Numbered from the stretch's first letter, positions 52,075-62,449 are shown. The stretch is DNA of 64,000 bases from an uncultured Lachnospiraceae bacterium (GCA_947628225.1 CANQYY010000002.1:1-64000), one strand, 5' to 3'. The notes: a model not told the origin generated them from the sequence alone. Program-made: numbers and translations.

Positions 52075-53349
52075 TCAGTCTTCATATTTCATGTCTTTTA
52101 AAATATCGCAGAAATCAAAGGTGGAAAAATAATCTCTCGGCGTTTCGCCCCGGCGGATCAACTGAATGCTTCCGTCCTCCTTTAAAAGAAGCTCCGGAGA
52201 TTTTAATTTTCCGTTATAGTTATAGCCCATGGAATAGCCGTGCGCCCCGGTATCGTGGAGGACCAGATAATCCCCGACCTCTATGGCGGGAAGCATACGG
52301 TCAACGGCAAATTTATCGTTGTTTTCACAGAGGGAGCCGGTCACATCATACTTATGGTCGCAGGGCTCGTTCTCCTTGCCAAGCACGGTAATGTGATGAT
52401 AAGCCCCATACATGGCCGGACGCATCAGGTCGCAGGCACAGGTATTTAATCCGATGTATTCCTTATAGATATGCTTTTGGTGGATGCATTTCGTGACCAG
52501 CTGTCCGTAAGGAGCCAGCATGAAACGTCCCAATTCAGTGAAGATAGCGACATCTCCCAGACCGGCAGGGACTAAGATCTTTTCAAACTGTTCCCGCACT
52601 CCCTCGCCGATTACTTTAATGTCGTTCGGCTCCTTGTCCGGCGTGTAAGGAATGCCCACTCCGCCCGAAAGATTAATAAAGGTTATGTTGGCTCCGGTTT
52701 TTTCCTTTAATTCAACGGCAAGGCGGAATAAAATCCCGGCCAGCGTCGGATAGTATTCATTACCGACCGTATTGCTGGCAATAAAGGAGTGGAGCCCAAA
52801 ATTCTTAACGCCCAGTTTCATTAACTTTTGATAACCGTCAATCAGCTGTTCTTTCGTAAAACCATACTTTGCCTCGCCGGGGTTGTCCATAATATCGGTA
52901 CCCAATTCAAAAACTCCGCCCGGATTATAACGGCAGCATATCGTTTCGGGAACGCCGATGCCCTTTTCCAGAAAATCAATGTGAGTGTAATCATCCAGAT
53001 TAATATAGGCATGCAGCGCCTTTGCTTTTTTATATTCTTTCATAGGAGTGACATTAGAGGAAAACATAATATCGGATCCCCGGAAGCCCAATGCCTCGGA
53101 AAGCATCAGCTCGGTCAGGGAGGAGCAGTCTACACCGCAGCCCTCCTCCTGTAAAATCTTCAGAATAAAGGGATTAGGGGTTGCCTTTACGGCAAAATAT
53201 TCATGGTAGCCTTTATTCCAGGAAAAGGCATCCTTTAATGCCCGGGCGTTCTGCCGGATTGCTTTTTCGTCATAAATATGGAAAGGAGTGGGATAGGTCT
53301 GTTCAATTTCCCGCACCTGCGCCAGATTTAAAATAGTAGTTTTTTTCAT
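52075..53349 (-). CDS. lysA: Diaminopimelate decarboxylase
   Basis: A 424-residue PLP enzyme of the alanine-racemase-like fold group IV. YFAVKATPNPFILK holds the PLP lysine near residue 53, and GVDCSSLTELMLSEA follows. Downstream come NLSGGVGIPY with the glycine-rich phosphate loop near 225, ELGRFMLAPYG near 275, and a C-terminal DTGAHGYSMGYNYNG segment. It makes lysine from meso-diaminopimelate. It lies alone with its own promoter, divergent from parE. Confidence 0.92.
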   Translation of the reverse strand: MKKTTILNLAQVREIEQTYPTPFHIYDEKAIRQNARALKDAFSWNKGYHEYFAVKATPNPFILKILQEEGCGVDCSSLTELMLSEALGFRGSDIMFSSNVTPMKEYKKAKALHAYINLDDYTHIDFLEKGIGVPETICCRYNPGGVFELGTDIMDNPGEAKYGFTKEQLIDGYQKLMKLGVKNFGLHSFIASNTVGNEYYPTLAGILFRLAVELKEKTGANITFINLSGGVGIPYTPDKEPNDIKVIGEGVREQFEKILVPAGLGDVAIFTELGRFMLAPYGQLVTKCIHQKHIYKEYIGLNTCACDLMRPAMYGAYHHITVLGKENEPCDHKYDVTGSLCENNDKFAVDRMLPAIEVGDYLVLHDTGAHGYSMGYNYNGKLKSPELLLKEDGSIQLIRRGETPRDYFSTFDFCDILKDMKYED

Positions 53350-53390
53350 TGCCTCGTACCTCCGCTGTAAATAACATCATTCAGACTTTT

Positions 53391-53419
53391 AGTATAGTGC
53401 CTTTTTTTGCCTGTGTCAA
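53391..53419 (-). promoter_or_regulatory. Promoter of lysA
   Basis: Minus strand TTGACA (53419-53414), 17 bases, TATACT (53396-53391), ~40 bases before lysA. Confidence 0.85.
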
Positions 53420-53440
53420 TGTATCAAATTGATAAAAATG

Positions 53441-53469
53441 TTGAAAAAAACATTTGTTTGCATTATAAT
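53441..53469 (+). promoter_or_regulatory. Promoter of parE-parC
   Basis: TTGAAA (53441-53446), 17 bases, TATAAT (53464-53469), about 47 bases before parE; divergent from the lysA promoter with no overlap. Confidence 0.85.
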
Positions 53470-53516
53470 AAAATGCAGTGTGTAACCAAAAAAAGAATGA
53501 GAGGTTTGGGAAACGG

Positions 53517-55445
53517 ATGAGTGCATATAGTGGAAGCGATATTGTAGTTTTGGAAGGGCTGGAGGCAGTCAGGAAGCGTCCGGGAATGTATATCGGGAGT
53601 ACCGGTACCAGAGGCCTGCACCATATGATATGGGAGATTTTAGACAATGGCATTGATGAACACCTGGCAGGCTTTTGCGACGAAATCCGCCTGACTCTGC
53701 AAAAGGACGGCGGCATTACGGTAGAGGATAACGGCAGGGGAGTTCCGGTGGATCTGCATCCTACTCAGAAAATCCCGACCGTCCGTGTTGTTTACACGAT
53801 ACTGCATGCAGGGGGTAAGTTTAACAGCAGTGTTTACAAGGTATCGGGAGGACTTCACGGAGTGGGGGCTTCTGTTGTCAATGCCCTGTCCCGCCGCATG
53901 ACGGTGGAGGTACGCCGGGACGGCAAAGTATACCGGGATGAATACGCCGACGGCGGGAAACCGCTTACGAAGCTGGAAAAAGGTTTGCTGCCGGCGGTGG
54001 GGAAATGCATGAAAAACAATACGGGTACGAAGGTAACCTTTTATCCGGATGAATCAATATTTGAAACCGTCGAGTTTAAGCCGGAAACGATTCGCAAAAA
54101 GCTGAAAGAAATTGCCTACCTGAACAAAAACCTGAAAATTATTTTTCGAGATGAAAATACAGGGGAAGAAGAAGTATATTTAGAGGAATTCGGTATCCGG
54201 AGCTATGTCGAATACATCAACCGGGATGCCTCGGTGCTCCATGACGATGTCATTTATATAGAAGGGAAGAGCGGCGATATTGAAGTCGAGATCGCCTTTC
54301 AGTACACGCATAACTACAATGAACAGATTAATTCCTATTGCAACCGTATCAATGTAGCGGACGGCGGGACTCTCGTGACCGGATTTAAGACAGCGCTCAC
54401 CAGAATTATGAATCAGTATGCCAGAGAGTTAAATTTCCTGAAAAACAATGAGGAAAATTTTGACGGCAAGGATATCCGGAATGGTCTGGTGGCGATTGTG
54501 TCCATTAAGCATCCGGATCCGCAGTTTGAAAGCCAGACCAAAAATAAGCTGGGAAATACGGATGCGAAAACAGCGGTGGATGAAGTCTTCAATATAGAAG
54601 CCCAGCGTTATTTTGATAAAAATGTAGAAGTTTTAAAACGCATTCTCGAAAATATACACAAATCCTTCAAGGCGCGCACAGCGAGCGACAAGGCGAGAAG
54701 AACGGTAATGAAGCAGCTGTTAGATGTCGATACCAAAAGCAAACTTGCCGCCTGCTCCTCAAAAAAGCCCGAGGAATGTGAAATTTATATTGTGGAGGGA
54801 GAGTCTGCCGGGGGTACCGTCAAGACGGCAAGAAACCGCCGGACGCAGGCAGTCCTGCCGCTTCGCGGAAAGATCCTCAATGTGGAAAAAGCGCCGTTGG
54901 AAAAAATTCTCGTCAATAACGAAATAAAAACCATGATAGCGGCATTTGGATGCGGCATTGGCGAAAACTTTGATATTAAAAAGCTGCGGTATGACAAAAT
55001 TATTATTTTGACCGATGCCGATGTGGACGGCGCCCATATCAGCACATTACTGCTGACCTTTTTTTACCGCTTCATGCCGGAGCTGATATATCAGGGCAAG
55101 GTATACCGCGGGATGCCGCCTCTTTACCGTGTGGAATACGAAGAGCCGGGGAAAACGAAAAAGAAAAAGGGGTCGGAATATCTGTTTAATGATTTTGAGC
55201 TGGAAAAATTCCGGAAGACCGGGAAGAAAATACGGGAGCTCCAGCGATATAAGGGTCTGGGAGAAATGGACGACACACAGCTTTGGGAAACGACGCTGGA
55301 TCCGGACAGCCGGGTATTGGCGCAGGTATCGATCAGCGATACGGTAGAGGCGGATGAAGTGACAGATGTGCTGATGGGCAGCAATGTCCCGCCGAGGCGC
55401 CAGTTTATTATGGAAGAGGCAAAGTATGCCAATCTGGATATATAA
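53517..55445 (+). CDS. parE: DNA topoisomerase IV subunit B
   Basis: A 642-residue type IIA topoisomerase ATPase subunit starting MSAYSGSDIVVLEGLEAVRKR at 53517; the frame extends 13 codons upstream without a ribosome site. GHKL ATPase motifs EILDNGIDEH, DNGRGVPVD and GGLHGVGASVVNAL are present. The TOPRIM domain reads IVEGESAGGTVKTARNRR with a conserved TDADVDGAHI. EGES replaces the usual EGDS, a conservative change at the position equivalent to E. coli GyrB Asp426. Pairing with a GyrA-box-less partner favours ParE over GyrB. Confidence 0.9.
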   Translation: MSAYSGSDIVVLEGLEAVRKRPGMYIGSTGTRGLHHMIWEILDNGIDEHLAGFCDEIRLTLQKDGGITVEDNGRGVPVDLHPTQKIPTVRVVYTILHAGGKFNSSVYKVSGGLHGVGASVVNALSRRMTVEVRRDGKVYRDEYADGGKPLTKLEKGLLPAVGKCMKNNTGTKVTFYPDESIFETVEFKPETIRKKLKEIAYLNKNLKIIFRDENTGEEEVYLEEFGIRSYVEYINRDASVLHDDVIYIEGKSGDIEVEIAFQYTHNYNEQINSYCNRINVADGGTLVTGFKTALTRIMNQYARELNFLKNNEENFDGKDIRNGLVAIVSIKHPDPQFESQTKNKLGNTDAKTAVDEVFNIEAQRYFDKNVEVLKRILENIHKSFKARTASDKARRTVMKQLLDVDTKSKLAACSSKKPEECEIYIVEGESAGGTVKTARNRRTQAVLPLRGKILNVEKAPLEKILVNNEIKTMIAAFGCGIGENFDIKKLRYDKIIILTDADVDGAHISTLLLTFFYRFMPELIYQGKVYRGMPPLYRVEYEEPGKTKKKKGSEYLFNDFELEKFRKTGKKIRELQRYKGLGEMDDTQLWETTLDPDSRVLAQVSISDTVEADEVTDVLMGSNVPPRRQFIMEEAKYANLDI

Positions 55446-55481
55446 GAGTATTGAGGTTCTCAGAGCAGGAGGAAGAAAAAG

Positions 55482-57755
55482 ATGAGTCAGATGACGGACA
55501 CAGTTATTCAATTAGATTTTTCGGAGGAGATGAAAAACTCTTACCGGGATTATGCGGTAAGCGTCATAGTATCCCGCGCCGTGCCGGATGTCCGGGACGG
55601 TTTAAAACCGGTGCAGCGCAGGATTTTATATGCGATGAAGGAGTTAGGCCTGTCGCCGGACAAGCCTCACAGGAAAAGCGCCCGTATCGTCGGCGACACG
55701 ATGGGTAAATACCATCCTCACGGGGATAGCTCCATTTATGACGCCCTTGTGCATATGACGGAGGAGTACTCCCTAAACACCCCTCTGGTAGACGGACACG
55801 GGAATTTCGGCTCGATCGACGGGGACGGCGCCGCCGCCATGCGGTATACGGAAGCCCGATTGTCCCCTGCGGCAATGACGATGCTTGCCAATCTGGAAAA
55901 GGGTCTGGTGGAGTTTATACCGAACTTTGATAACAGTGAAAAAGAGCCAAGAGTCCTCCCTGCCATGCTGCCGAATCTTCTCATCAACGGCACCACGGGT
56001 ATTGCGGTCGGTATGGCGACCAATATCCCGCCCCATAATCCGGGAGAGGTAATCGATGCCGTTATCGCCTATATGGACCGTCCGGGCATTTCTCTTGACA
56101 AACTGATGGATTATATGCCGGCGCCGGACTTTCCTACCGGGGGCATTATTACCAATGCCTCCGAATTGCGGGAAATATATGAAAAAGGAGAGGGAAAGAT
56201 CCGCCTCCGGGCAAAGACGGAAGTAGAAAAGGGGGAAAACGGGCGGAAAAATATTATAATTACCGAGATTCCCTACACGATTTCGGGAAACAAGGCAAAA
56301 CTGGTGGAAAATCTTGCTTCTCTGGCGCGGGAAAAGGTATTTGATGAAATCTATGATGTCCGGGACGAATCCTCCAAAGAGGGAATCCGCATTGTAATAG
56401 AAGTAAAAAAAGACAGAAACATTGAAAATCTCTTAAACGGGCTGTATAAAAAGACCCAGATGGAGGATACTTATGGTGTCAATCTTCTGGCTATCAAGCC
56501 GACAGAAGAGGGAAACGGGCAGGGACAGCCGAAGGTATTCAACCTCAAATCCATGATAGAGGAATTTGTGCTGTTCCAGGAAGAGCTGTATACGAAAGAA
56601 TACCGCTTCCTGTTAGAAAAGGCAAAGAAGCGTCTGGAAATAGTAGAGGGTCTGATGAAGGCTACGGACGCGATTGATTTGATCATTGAAATACTTCGCG
56701 GCTCCTCCTCCGTAAAACAGGCGAGAGCCTGCCTGATCGAGGGGATTACCGACGGCATTAAATTTAAAAGCGAAGCGTCCCAAAAACAGGCGAAAACACT
56801 TTTGTTCACAGAGCCTCAGGCGGATGCCATCCTCGCCATGCCTCTTGGCAAGCTGATTGGTTTGGAAATTTTGAAACTCCACGAGGAGAATGACAGCCTG
56901 TTAGCCGATATTGCCGAATGCCAAAAGGTTCTGTCTGATGTGAAAGCGCTCTATAAGGTTATCAAGACAAGATTGAGAGAATATAAAAAACAATTTGCCA
57001 CTGCCAGAAAAACCATGCTGATTGACACGGTGACAAAAGCCTATGTCGAAAAGGTAGTAGTGGAGGATCTGTATATTTGCATTGACCGTTTCGGTTATAC
57101 GAAGGCAGTCGATACAGCGGCGTTTGGACGCGCCGGGGAAGACACGAAAAAGGAATTTACTCAAATTGTAAAAATGAAAAATACAGACCGCCTTTGCATC
57201 TTTACCAACGCCGGCAATATGCATCAGGTCAAAGCGGATAAAATCCCACGGTGTAAGATGAAGGATAAGGGAACCCTCATCCATTCCCTGTGCAAAATGG
57301 AGAATGCCGAAGAAGGTCTTTTATATGTATGTTTTGAGGACTTATTTGAATCTATGCTGATGTTTACGACCAAAAGCGGTTATATTAAACTGGTGTCCGG
57401 CGTGGAGTTTGACACGGCAAGGCTTCAGGTGGCGGCTACCAAATTAGACGAGGAGGATAAGCTGGTAGATGTTTCCCTGCTGACAGCAGGCGAGGTATTA
57501 GACGGCAGGAAAAAAGTTATTTTATTAACAGATAAAGGGCTTTCCCTTGGATTTCCGATAAATGAGATCAGCGAATTAAAAAAGGCGAGCCGCGGGGTAA
57601 AGGCAATCTCGTTGGATAAAGGGGATTTTCTTGTCTTCGCCACTGCCGTGGAGCCTTCGGCAGAAACCTTTGTTTACAATGGAAAAGAATTAAACGCCAG
57701 ACGGGTACGTAACCGGAAGCGGGCGGCGAAGGGGCAGAAGGCGACTCTGGAATAA
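55482..57755 (+). CDS. parC: DNA topoisomerase IV subunit A
   Basis: A 757-residue cleavage subunit. [17 protein letters not shown] and the quinolone region [16 protein letters not shown] near 80-95 are intact, with Ser and Asp at the usual sensitive positions. The catalytic Tyr lies in [11 protein letters not shown] near 125. The C-terminal beta-pinwheel blades ([21 protein letters not shown] and similar) follow. No QRRGGKG-type GyrA box is seen and the protein is shorter than GyrA, so ParC is preferred. It starts 36 bases after parE, after AGGAGGAAG. Confidence 0.9.
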   Translation: MSQMTDTVIQLDFSEEMKNSYRDYAVSVIVSRAVPDVRDGLKPVQRRILYAMKELGLSPDKPHRKSARIVGDTMGKYHPHGDSSIYDALVHMTEEYSLNTPLVDGHGNFGSIDGDGAAAMRYTEARLSPAAMTMLANLEKGLVEFIPNFDNSEKEPRVLPAMLPNLLINGTTGIAVGMATNIPPHNPGEVIDAVIAYMDRPGISLDKLMDYMPAPDFPTGGIITNASELREIYEKGEGKIRLRAKTEVEKGENGRKNIIITEIPYTISGNKAKLVENLASLAREKVFDEIYDVRDESSKEGIRIVIEVKKDRNIENLLNGLYKKTQMEDTYGVNLLAIKPTEEGNGQGQPKVFNLKSMIEEFVLFQEELYTKEYRFLLEKAKKRLEIVEGLMKATDAIDLIIEILRGSSSVKQARACLIEGITDGIKFKSEASQKQAKTLLFTEPQADAILAMPLGKLIGLEILKLHEENDSLLADIAECQKVLSDVKALYKVIKTRLREYKKQFATARKTMLIDTVTKAYVEKVVVEDLYICIDRFGYTKAVDTAAFGRAGEDTKKEFTQIVKMKNTDRLCIFTNAGNMHQVKADKIPRCKMKDKGTLIHSLCKMENAEEGLLYVCFEDLFESMLMFTTKSGYIKLVSGVEFDTARLQVAATKLDEEDKLVDVSLLTAGEVLDGRKKVILLTDKGLSLGFPINEISELKKASRGVKAISLDKGDFLVFATAVEPSAETFVYNGKELNARRVRNRKRAAKGQKATLE

Positions 57756-57769
57756 ATTAAAAAAAAGAC

Positions 57770-57796
57770 TAATGTATTTGCTTTATTGTCCGATAA
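57770..57796 (+). promoter_or_regulatory. Candidate sigma-28 (FliA/SigD) promoter of the flgM operon
   Basis: TAAT (57770-57773), 15 bases, TCCGATAA (57789-57796), close to the TAAA-N15-GCCGATAA flagellar consensus. It is ~57 bases before flgM. No good sigma-A pair is seen here. Confidence 0.65.
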
Positions 57797-57852
57797 ATAT
57801 AGTAAGAGATGCAATTATTTATCAATGATGTTGGAAGAATGGAGGTAGAGTT

Positions 57853-58122
57853 ATGAGGATTGATGCTTATATGCAGGTAAATCAACTCTATAATGCCAAC
57901 AAAACAAAGAAAGGAAAAAAAGCCAATCAGTCAGGCAGCAGGGATTCCTTAGAAATATCCAGTTTTGGAAACGCTTATCAGACGGCAAAGCAGGCAGTAA
58001 GCCAGAGCCCGGATGTGCGTCAGGAGAAGATTCAGGAAATTCAGGCGCAGATGGCGTCCGGAAGCTATAAGGTGTCGATAGAAGATGTTGCAGACAAAAT
58101 GGCAGATATGTTACTTTCTTAG
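57853..58122 (+). CDS. flgM: Anti-sigma-28 factor
   Basis: An 89-residue FlgM-family protein. The N-terminal half is flexible and basic (NKTKKGKKANQSGSRDSLEIS). The C-terminal sigma-binding helices read VRQEKIQEIQAQMASGSYKV and VEDVADKMADMLL-like (here IEDVADKMADMLLS). It binds the flagellar sigma factor until exported through the finished hook-basal body. TGGAGGT precedes the ATG. It heads the flgM-flgN-flgK-flgK-flgL set behind a sigma-28-like promoter, which would make a feedback loop. Confidence 0.9.
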   Translation: MRIDAYMQVNQLYNANKTKKGKKANQSGSRDSLEISSFGNAYQTAKQAVSQSPDVRQEKIQEIQAQMASGSYKVSIEDVADKMADMLLS

Positions 58123-58143
58123 TCCGAATAGGAGGAGTTTTGT

Positions 58144-58659
58144 TTGGCAAGTTTAATGGAAGAGCTGATTGATACCTTAGACAGCGAAGAAAAAATTTAT
58201 CGGGATCTGATTCCGGTGGAGGAAGAAAAAGCAAGAGCGATTATCGCCAATGATTTAAAATCACTGGAAGAGATCACAATTCAGGAACATGATCTGGTGG
58301 ATGAAATTTCAGCGTTAGAAGGAAAGCGGGAACAGGCGGCAAAGGATATTGCCACTGTTCTTGGCAGGGATCCGAAGACGATTACTTTGGAGCAGATTGC
58401 AGAGGCGTTGAAAAATCAGCCGAAAGATCAGGAAAAACTGCAGAAGGTACATGACAGGTTAAGGAAAACCGTAACCCGTTTGCAGGAGCTTAACAACCAG
58501 AACAAAGAATTGCTGAAAGAAGCAATGGAAATGGTTGAATTTAATATGAATGTGATAAGGAGTACACGGATGTCCTCGGGAAGCAGCAATTATTCCAGCG
58601 ACGCATCAGAAGTCGCAGGAATGGCGCCAAAGCACAGCGCCTTTGATGCCAAGCAGTAG
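58144..58659 (+). CDS. flgN: FlgN-family flagellar export chaperone
   Basis: A 171-residue, mostly helical protein with long coiled-coil stretches and a Gln/Glu/Lys-rich composition, in the FlgN place between flgM and flgK. Typical features are LIDTLDSEEKIYRDLIPVEEEK near the start and RLQELNNQNKELLKEAMEMVEFNMNVI near 120-145, where hook-associated proteins are bound in the family. The TTG start follows AGGAGGAG. It should keep FlgK and FlgL export-ready. A hairpin terminator candidate follows. Confidence 0.85.
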   Translation: MASLMEELIDTLDSEEKIYRDLIPVEEEKARAIIANDLKSLEEITIQEHDLVDEISALEGKREQAAKDIATVLGRDPKTITLEQIAEALKNQPKDQEKLQKVHDRLRKTVTRLQELNNQNKELLKEAMEMVEFNMNVIRSTRMSSGSSNYSSDASEVAGMAPKHSAFDAKQ

Positions 58660-58674
58660 CATGTCGGAATGCGG

Positions 58675-58707
58675 CAATACACCCAGACGTCGGTGTATTC
58701 TGTTTTT
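58675..58707 (+). terminator. Hairpin with T-run between flgN and flgK
   Basis: AATACACC (58676-58683) pairs with GGTGTATT (58692-58699), then CTGTTTTT. It may end flgMN transcripts or act as partial terminator, since no separate flgK promoter is obvious. Confidence 0.65.
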
Positions 58708-58741
58708 ATTATAAAATCGGAGAAAGAAAGGAGTCAGGAAG

Positions 58742-60529
58742 ATGGCAAATTTGATGACCAGTTTTAATGCCGGAGTGTCCGGACTGCGCTCGGCGCAGGC
58801 ATCGTTAAATGCGACTTCCCATAATCTTGCCAATGCCCAGACGCAGGGATACGTAAGACAACAGGTTGTAATTACCGATTCCTTTTATCATAATACATAT
58901 GGAGTGAGCGATAATTTACTTCAGGTAGGAACCGGAACCTCGATCGTAAAGACGAGGCAGATAAGGAACACCTTTTTGGACGCCCAATACCGGATACAGG
59001 CAGGCCGTCAGAGCTTTTATTCGATTAACCGGCAGACCGCTTTAGAGATAGAGGATTTGCTGGGAGAGCTGACCGGCGAGGAATTTTCCGCCAGTATCGG
59101 ACAGTTAAAAACCGCTCTCAGCGATTATGCAGCCAGACCGGATTTAGTTGTAAATAAGGAAGAACTGGCTTCTATGGCGGGTCTGTTCATCGAGCGCGCC
59201 CAGGCGCTTCAAAACCAGCTGACTACCTACCAGACCAGTCTGAATCAGGAAATAAAAGAACAGGTTAATACGATCAATGATATTGTAACGGAAATCCGTG
59301 ATTTAAATAAAAAGATTCAGAAATATGAAGCGACCGGAGAATCGGCAAATGATTATCGGGACAAGAGGAACGAATTATTAGACGAACTGGGGACCTATAT
59401 TAACTTTGAAACAAAGGAAGAGATTGACGGAACCATTATGATATACGCAGAGGGAAATTATCTGCTGGACGGGGCCAACCAATATTTCCTTGGCGTTGAA
59501 TATGAGAGCGCCACCTCCAAACTGTTAAAACCGGTATGGAAGTCCGGCGGGGATTTTTTCCGCAGCGACAGCCTTGCTTTTTCCAGTGAGAAAAAGACAG
59601 ATATCGGTTCCCTGAAAGGAATTCTGACAGCAAGAGGGAACGATACGGCGAAATACTCGGATATGCCGGTAAAACCGTCGGAGGATGATTTTAGAAATGA
59701 AGACGGCGTATTAGATACAAAGGCATATATCAGCGCCGTAAACCAGTATTCGGATGATGTGGCAGCCTATAATGATACGGTAGGAGCCTCTATTGTGATG
59801 AAAGTGCAGGCGCAGCTGGATATGCTGGTGCACAGCGTGGTCACATTAGTAAACGATGCTTTTTCGCCAACGAAGGAATTGAAATTGGCAGACGGCTCCA
59901 CGATACGGGTATTAGACGAGGAAAAATCGCTTATAGGGGACGATGAATTTGAAACAAAGGGAACGGAGCTTTTTTCCCGCAGAAACTGCGAGCGCTATAC
60001 CAAGACTACGGTTTCCGTAAGACTGGAAGACGGCAGCGTGGAAAACAGGGAGGTCTACCAATACAATGAAGAGGATCCTTCGGATGTATATTCTCTTTAC
60101 ACGATTAGCCAGCTGGTAATTAATCCAACCGTGTTAAAGGACGCCTCTACCCTTCCGTCAAAGCATAATAATGAAAGTGATAAACATGGCAGTTATGCCT
60201 ATGATGAATTGGGACTTATACCGGAGTCCTTCCATAATAAGATTGGCTCCTTGACGCCCGGCTCCCTTACCACCTATAATGTCGATGATTATTATGTCGG
60301 TCTGGTATCCGAGCTGGGAGTGCAGGGCAATATCTGGAACGGTATTGTGGAGAATCAGGAGATCACAGTGGGAACATTGGAAAACGAACGGCAGAACGTG
60401 ATGGGGGTATCTTCCGAGGAGGAATTATCCGATCTGATTAAATTCCAGCGCTGCTACGATGCGTCCTCCCGCTATATTACCACAGTGTCAGAAATGTTAG
60501 AGTATATCATAGAAAGATTAGGAGGCTGA
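58742..60529 (+). CDS. flgK: Flagellar hook-associated protein 1 (first copy)
   Basis: A 595-residue FlgK. The N-terminal rod-type signature is AGVSGLRSAQASLNATSHNLANAQTQGYVRQ. The C-terminal D0 helix ends VSSEEELSDLIKFQRCYDASSRYITTVSEMLEYII, as in axial flagellar proteins. Between them is a variable surface region. It joins the hook to the filament, with FlgL. A second, longer FlgK follows four bases after its stop codon. Confidence 0.93.
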   Translation: MANLMTSFNAGVSGLRSAQASLNATSHNLANAQTQGYVRQQVVITDSFYHNTYGVSDNLLQVGTGTSIVKTRQIRNTFLDAQYRIQAGRQSFYSINRQTALEIEDLLGELTGEEFSASIGQLKTALSDYAARPDLVVNKEELASMAGLFIERAQALQNQLTTYQTSLNQEIKEQVNTINDIVTEIRDLNKKIQKYEATGESANDYRDKRNELLDELGTYINFETKEEIDGTIMIYAEGNYLLDGANQYFLGVEYESATSKLLKPVWKSGGDFFRSDSLAFSSEKKTDIGSLKGILTARGNDTAKYSDMPVKPSEDDFRNEDGVLDTKAYISAVNQYSDDVAAYNDTVGASIVMKVQAQLDMLVHSVVTLVNDAFSPTKELKLADGSTIRVLDEEKSLIGDDEFETKGTELFSRRNCERYTKTTVSVRLEDGSVENREVYQYNEEDPSDVYSLYTISQLVINPTVLKDASTLPSKHNNESDKHGSYAYDELGLIPESFHNKIGSLTPGSLTTYNVDDYYVGLVSELGVQGNIWNGIVENQEITVGTLENERQNVMGVSSEEELSDLIKFQRCYDASSRYITTVSEMLEYIIERLGG

Positions 60530-60533
60530 TAAT

Positions 60534-62414
60534 ATGGCATCTACATTTGGCAGTTTTGAGATTCCAAAGTCCGGCATGAGGACTTATAATGCCGCAATTC
60601 AGACGACGGCGCATAATATTGCGAATATTGAAACAAAGGGCTATTCCAAACAGAGGACGGAGCGTTCTTCCATGGTGGCAAACCGGGGTTCGCTTTTTGT
60701 ACAGGGCTTTGGTGTAGATGTAACGGGAATTGTCAGAGATCGAAATGAATATTTTGATACAAAATATCAAAAGACCCAATCTATCTATAATAAGTACAAT
60801 ACGGAATCCTTTTATTTGAATCGTATGCAGGATTTAGTGTGCGGCAATGTGGTAGAGGAAGAGGAGTCGCTGATGTTGGACGCCTTTAACCGCTTTTATG
60901 CTTCCCTGAGCCAGTTGAGGGGAAAAGAAAATGACAGTACCGTCCGTACAAAAACCGTGACCGAGGCACAGACCTTTGCCTCCTTTATTACCCAGATGGG
61001 TACCGACCTCCAGAGTTTGCAGCAGAAGGTAAATAGCGAGATTGAGTCCTGCGTGGATCAGATTAACGCTTACGGAGAAAAAATTGCCGATTTGACAAGA
61101 CAGATCAATACCGTAGAAGCCTATGGCTCTGTGGCAAATGATTTACGGGATCAGAGAAGCCTCTTAGTAGATGAGCTGTCGCAGTTTTGCAATGTGGAGG
61201 CAAAAGAGATACCTCCCGCCGACGGCGTCGGGATCCCGCAGTACTATATATATATAAACGGCGGAATTTTAGTAGATACCTATAATGTCAACCAGTTAGT
61301 GGCAGAGCAGAAAGATACCTACAGCACCATGAACGATATTACCGGATGCTTTGAAGTGAGATGGGCAAACGGCAATAATTTTAATCAGTATACCAATGCG
61401 GTAGGCGGCAGGCTGCAGGCGCTGTTTGAAATGCGGGATGGAAATAACGCGACTATTTTAAAAGGAAAAGCTGCCGGCCTGACGAATAACGAAACAGGAA
61501 ATCTTGTTTTGACCATGACAGACGCCAATATCAATGAGGTGGAGCGGTTAAATATCCCTGCCTATGACGGGGAGATCACAATTAATAATGTAACCTATGC
61601 GTATGAGGAATTCCGTGTAACGGTTGGCGACGACGGGAAATATACGTATGAGTTTATCCTGCGGAGCACGGCGCCGGCAGAGGAAGCCACAGCCCTGCAG
61701 ACGGCTGTCGATAAAGGCTATACGGTAAATGTGGGAAATGAAGTAAATGCGAAAGGGATTCCCTATTACATGTCGCAGCTCAATGAGTTCCTTCGTACCT
61801 TTGCCCAGAAGTTTAATGAGATACAAAATGAGGGACATGACTTATATAATAATTTTGGAATTGACTTTTTCAATGCCCTGGTGCCGACCACAGGCGACAA
61901 CTTTGTATTTACCGAGAAAAAAGACGGGAAGGACGCTTCGTTTTCCTCCCTGCCGGAGGCAAACGGGGATGGCACTTATACCGGTTCCTATTACTATATG
62001 TCGGTACTGAATTTTAGTATTACGAAAGCGATTATGGATGATCCGGGACTGATCGCCTGCAAACAGGTTATGGAGGATGGTCAGGATATTGGACAGGACG
62101 CCGGGGAAAATCTCCAGAGGCTCACTGACCTGAAAGATGATTCCGGAATGTTTGTACACGGCGATCCGAGCGACTTCATTATGTCCCTGACTGCCACGCT
62201 GGGAGTAAATGCCAGCCGGGCAGAAAATCTGTCGCAGAGCCAGAGCAATATATTGTATGCCGTAGATACAAACCGCAAGTCGGTATCCGGTGTAGACGAG
62301 GACGAAGAAGGTTCGGATTTGATCATATTTAACCAGATGCTGGTAAACCAGTACAAGGTTCTTTCCGTAATGAATGAAGTGTTGGATAAATTAATTAACC
62401 AGACCGCCGTATAA
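60534..62414 (+). CDS. flgK: Flagellar hook-associated protein 1 (second, divergent copy)
   Basis: A 626-residue FlgK paralogue. The N-terminal signature FEIPKSGMRTYNAAIQTTAHNIANIETKGYSKQR and the C-terminal GSDLIIFNQMLVNQYKVLSVMNEVLDKLI are present. VANDLRDQRSLLVDELSQFCNVE in the middle is typical of FlgK. Outside the ends it differs strongly from the first copy. Possibly each forms a separate junction ring, or one is preferred with a particular flagellin. It starts four bases after the first copy. Confidence 0.9.
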   Translation: MASTFGSFEIPKSGMRTYNAAIQTTAHNIANIETKGYSKQRTERSSMVANRGSLFVQGFGVDVTGIVRDRNEYFDTKYQKTQSIYNKYNTESFYLNRMQDLVCGNVVEEEESLMLDAFNRFYASLSQLRGKENDSTVRTKTVTEAQTFASFITQMGTDLQSLQQKVNSEIESCVDQINAYGEKIADLTRQINTVEAYGSVANDLRDQRSLLVDELSQFCNVEAKEIPPADGVGIPQYYIYINGGILVDTYNVNQLVAEQKDTYSTMNDITGCFEVRWANGNNFNQYTNAVGGRLQALFEMRDGNNATILKGKAAGLTNNETGNLVLTMTDANINEVERLNIPAYDGEITINNVTYAYEEFRVTVGDDGKYTYEFILRSTAPAEEATALQTAVDKGYTVNVGNEVNAKGIPYYMSQLNEFLRTFAQKFNEIQNEGHDLYNNFGIDFFNALVPTTGDNFVFTEKKDGKDASFSSLPEANGDGTYTGSYYYMSVLNFSITKAIMDDPGLIACKQVMEDGQDIGQDAGENLQRLTDLKDDSGMFVHGDPSDFIMSLTATLGVNASRAENLSQSQSNILYAVDTNRKSVSGVDEDEEGSDLIIFNQMLVNQYKVLSVMNEVLDKLINQTAV

Positions 62415-62449
62415 GGGAAGAGCGGCTGGATTGAAATGGAGGATGTGCG

